From Bacillus subtilis (lineage in GTDB: Bacteria > Bacillota > Bacilli > Bacillales > Bacillaceae_C), in contig NZ_VTQV01000005.1 of assembly GCF_008764245.1 (NCBI RefSeq), positions 1 through 64,000 on the forward strand: a stretch of 64,000 nt of DNA, given 5' to 3'. The notes under the pieces are model-generated. The model did not search any database. It was given only the letters and a program-made list of their open reading frames with translations, and was not told the origin of the DNA. Below, one piece after another: positions 61,851-64,000 of the stretch. The position numbers were made by a program, and so were the translations under genes. Position 1 is the stretch's first letter; each line of letters starts with the position of its first letter.

Positions 61851-62162
61851 TTACGCATTTTTTCTGCCGCAACGTGGGCAAGAACTTAGCCTAGCATTGA
61901 ATTCATATTGGCAATTAGGGCATTCCTCCACAACTTTTCCAAATTGCTTCCTTAGGAATTCCCCCTGCTGTTGTAAATGGTAAAGAATCGTCTCTTGCCT
62001 CTCCAGCACGTTAGCTAATGCAAACTGGATGATTGCAATGATAACGCCCCCTCCAAACGCAAGAAGAAAAATCCAAAAGCTCTCAGAAAGAACTCCGACT
62101 ACTAAACCTACTATAACCCCAATAATGCCAAAAATATATAAAGCCGTTACGATTCCAATCAC
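61851..62162 (-). CDS. Small membrane protein with C-terminal zinc ribbon
   Basis: A 103-residue protein with two membrane helices (about 4-24 and 30-52), a short helix and a zinc ribbon CPNCQYEF...CPRCGRKN at the end. Such proteins are often of unknown role in membrane quality control. The GTG start is very close to its ribosome site (AAGGAA), so the start is uncertain. Confidence 0.75.
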   Translation of the reverse strand: MIGIVTALYIFGIIGVIVGLVVGVLSESFWIFLLAFGGGVIIAIIQFALANVLERQETILYHLQQQGEFLRKQFGKVVEECPNCQYEFNARLSSCPRCGRKNA

Positions 62163-62211
62163 TTCCTTTTAAAAAAGAAAAATCGACAAAGTTCGAGACG
62201 TGCCAGGCACT

Positions 62212-63994
62212 TTAGAAGGCGCCTGCACCGCCGCCACCACCAGAGCCGCCGCTACTGCCAGAAGAGCCACCGCCACTGCTCGAGGAGTAGCTGCTACTGT
62301 AGGTTGATTGGAGGGCAATGTGATGATAGGAATAAATTTGGGCTGTTTCTACGGGAGCAATCAGAAATGGATACAGTTCTCCTGTGGTTGTTGCGTGAAT
62401 TTTCTCACCGTAATACGATTCGAATAAAGATCCTTGCTCTAATGCAATGGCATGTTGAAAACAGGTCTCCAATCGGGCTTCATCTGTAGGAAGCTGTAAC
62501 TGATTTTTTCTTAGTCCTTTGATCCACTTCTTCATTCCCCTATAATATGCTGCTCCATAATACGTAGAGGATACGGTTGGCAGGAAGGCGGAAATCAGTA
62601 TTAAAGGAAAAGCCGTTGCTTGTAAGTATTCCATCCCTGGATCAAGTCCAGCCGCAAAAATGACTACAAGCAAAATGAAAAATAATATGGTTGAGAGTAC
62701 ACGATCATGTTTCCCGAACGCGATGAATAAATAGACAATGGCTATTCCCCCCATTCCAAGATAAACCTCCAAACGGTCTCCCATTCCCATTATTAAATTA
62801 ATCACCGTCCATATAAGCCACACAGGAATGATTCCATATTTGAATATTTTCCTTAACTTGACAGGTTCGATCCAACGATGGAGTTCTGGATCTTTGGAAG
62901 CCAGTTTCTTCCATTCCTTAAACTGTTTTTCAAAATTCCTTATTTCTCTGCCTCGTTGTTCTTTATTCCGCCAATTCTGCGTCTCCGTTCCAATTGTGCT
63001 AAGAGGAATTTGATCTAAAGAAAAAACTCGCTTTCCATCTTGCGTTTCGGTAAATAGCCAATCAATGAAATACTTTTCATGTTCGGATAGATCAGAAGAT
63101 TCCTTTTCTAAGATAAATGTAAACGTATGATCTGGTGCATACTCATCCTCTTGATATTCTAAGCTAGATGGGATGTGTTCTACTGATACATAGCCCTTTT
63201 GATGGAGGCGGAAGAGGACGGCATTGATGTCCTCTGGCATAAATTTTAGTTTTCGTTTTAATGCTACTAATATAAAAGAATCCAATTTCTCTATTTCGGA
63301 AAAATCCACTGAACGTCCAAAGAAACGCACAAGTCGCTTTGGAAAAATAATGGCATACAAAGAAAGTACTAGAAAAAGAATGAAGAAAACGAGACTCACT
63401 TTCTCGGAAATTGGTAGCCAGTCATTCCTCATCGACAATTTTTTCTTATAATGATCTTCCTCTGCTAACATGGTTGGGAGCATTTCCTTGTTCTCTGTAT
63501 ATTCCATTTCACTTAGAAACTCACTTGGAAATAAGAGTCTTAACTCAAATGGTTCTCCGCCTGGAAGTTTCTCATTCCCCTACATCTTCGTATTTATTGG
63601 CCACGTTTTTGAGTCGATAGCGATAAAAGACCTTTTTCGTTTCATCCTTATAGGGACGATGAACTTTGTACGTATAATCTTCCCTTTCTACCTGAAGCGG
63701 TGTCACGTTTTCCGGTGTGATTTTTCCCATTTCCGCGTCATCCGGAACCTGGTAGCCTTCGAAAAATTCTACGCCATCAAAATCATCATCCCCAATAATC
63801 CGGGTTGTGCCATTAAATTTCCCTGCAAACGTATAGGTATACAATTCCTCTACATACAAATCACCGTCAGGATAAATATAGGCATTGACATCAACAGCAT
63901 CGATCGAAAAAGAACGCGCTTCCACTTTGGCAGGAAAGAAAAACAATAAGAAAATCGGGATCACAATGAAGAGGGTTTTCGTTTTAGAAAACAA
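62212..63994 (-). pseudogene. DUF2207-family membrane protein gene, broken by deletion and frameshift
   Basis: The 5' part (63994-63572) encodes a signal peptide and the start of the DUF2207 domain, ending at ANKYEDVGE and a stop. The 3' part (62212-63507, open back to about 63565) encodes the rest: two-helix and C-terminal regions, ending in a Gly/Ser-rich tail. The frame before the second part reads NEKLPGGEPFELRLLFPSEF, which should join the first through some 60-80 more residues that are absent. The 5' end may extend past the window edge. Confidence 0.75.
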
Positions 63995-64000
63995 AGAGCC

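Overview
The window is chromosomal DNA of a low-GC, endospore-forming member of the Bacillaceae. The evidence is a CotA-type spore-coat laccase, the small spore proteins SspO and SspH, an Sda checkpoint protein and an Hsp20-like coat/germination protein, together with S-box (SAM-I) riboswitches, a CIRCE element, frequent TTG/GTG starts behind strong Shine-Dalgarno sequences, and many genes with clear Bacillus subtilis counterparts (yhfK, cypC, pcp, htpG, sbcDC, luxS, ilvA, yvfRSTU-like). I do not name a genus. No tRNA, rRNA, prophage, complete insertion sequence or CRISPR array was seen.

Layout. 0.3-6 kb: a phosphotransferase, a nitronate monooxygenase, an XRE regulator with a membrane partner, YhfK, an unknown protein, and an SRPBCC/ArsR pair with a long operator. 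6-13 kb: a copper island with a multicopper oxidase lipoprotein, a CopB ATPase, and a divergent kinase-regulator-CueP operon next to the decayed tail of a CDF metal transporter. 13-17 kb, minus strand: a SAM-I riboswitch upstream of an SDR, an NhaC-type transporter, LuxS and a methyltransferase. 17-23 kb: MarR with a flavin reductase, the CYP152 peroxygenase, a MifM-like leader ORF upstream of a second-type YidC, a PadR/HAAS pair and an ISL3 transposase remnant. 23-26.4 kb: a MacAB/YknXYZ-type exporter. 26.4-27 kb: a ten-unit tandem array of 52-bp repeats. 27-33 kb: a C45 hydrolase, IlvA, Hsp20, a TPR protein, a second SAM-I riboswitch driving only a 60-residue ORF, a DUF1648 protein and Pcp. 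33.5-42 kb: HtpG with CIRCE, a cold-shock gene with an attenuator-like leader, Sda, SbcDC, SspO and several copies of a structured repeat. 42-46 kb: a DnaD-like fragment, an AAA+ ATPase, an alpha-L-fucosidase and a lipoprotein. 46-51 kb: an amino-acid ABC importer with an acyl-CoA-dehydrogenase-like enzyme, probably for sulfur compounds. 51-56.7 kb: SspH, GNAT, M20 peptidase, a second 52-bp array, CotA and a membrane protein. 56.8-64 kb: a coiled-coil protein, an ABC exporter with its two-component system, a Uma2 nuclease, a zinc-ribbon membrane protein and a broken DUF2207 gene.

The strongest candidates for something new are these. (1) A divergent MifM-like force-sensing leader peptide whose last codons form the 5' arm of a hairpin burying the Shine-Dalgarno of the downstream yidC. 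(2) A dispersed family of short hairpins with covarying 5-bp stems and a nearly constant AGGAC/AGGAT loop, always on the plus strand here, which resembles CsrA-binding RNA hairpins. (3) Two related tandem arrays with an identical 52-bp period, both lying between convergent genes. (4) A SAM riboswitch dedicated to an orphan 60-residue ORF. Autoregulatory operators can be read directly for the XRE, ArsR, PadR and MarR regulators.
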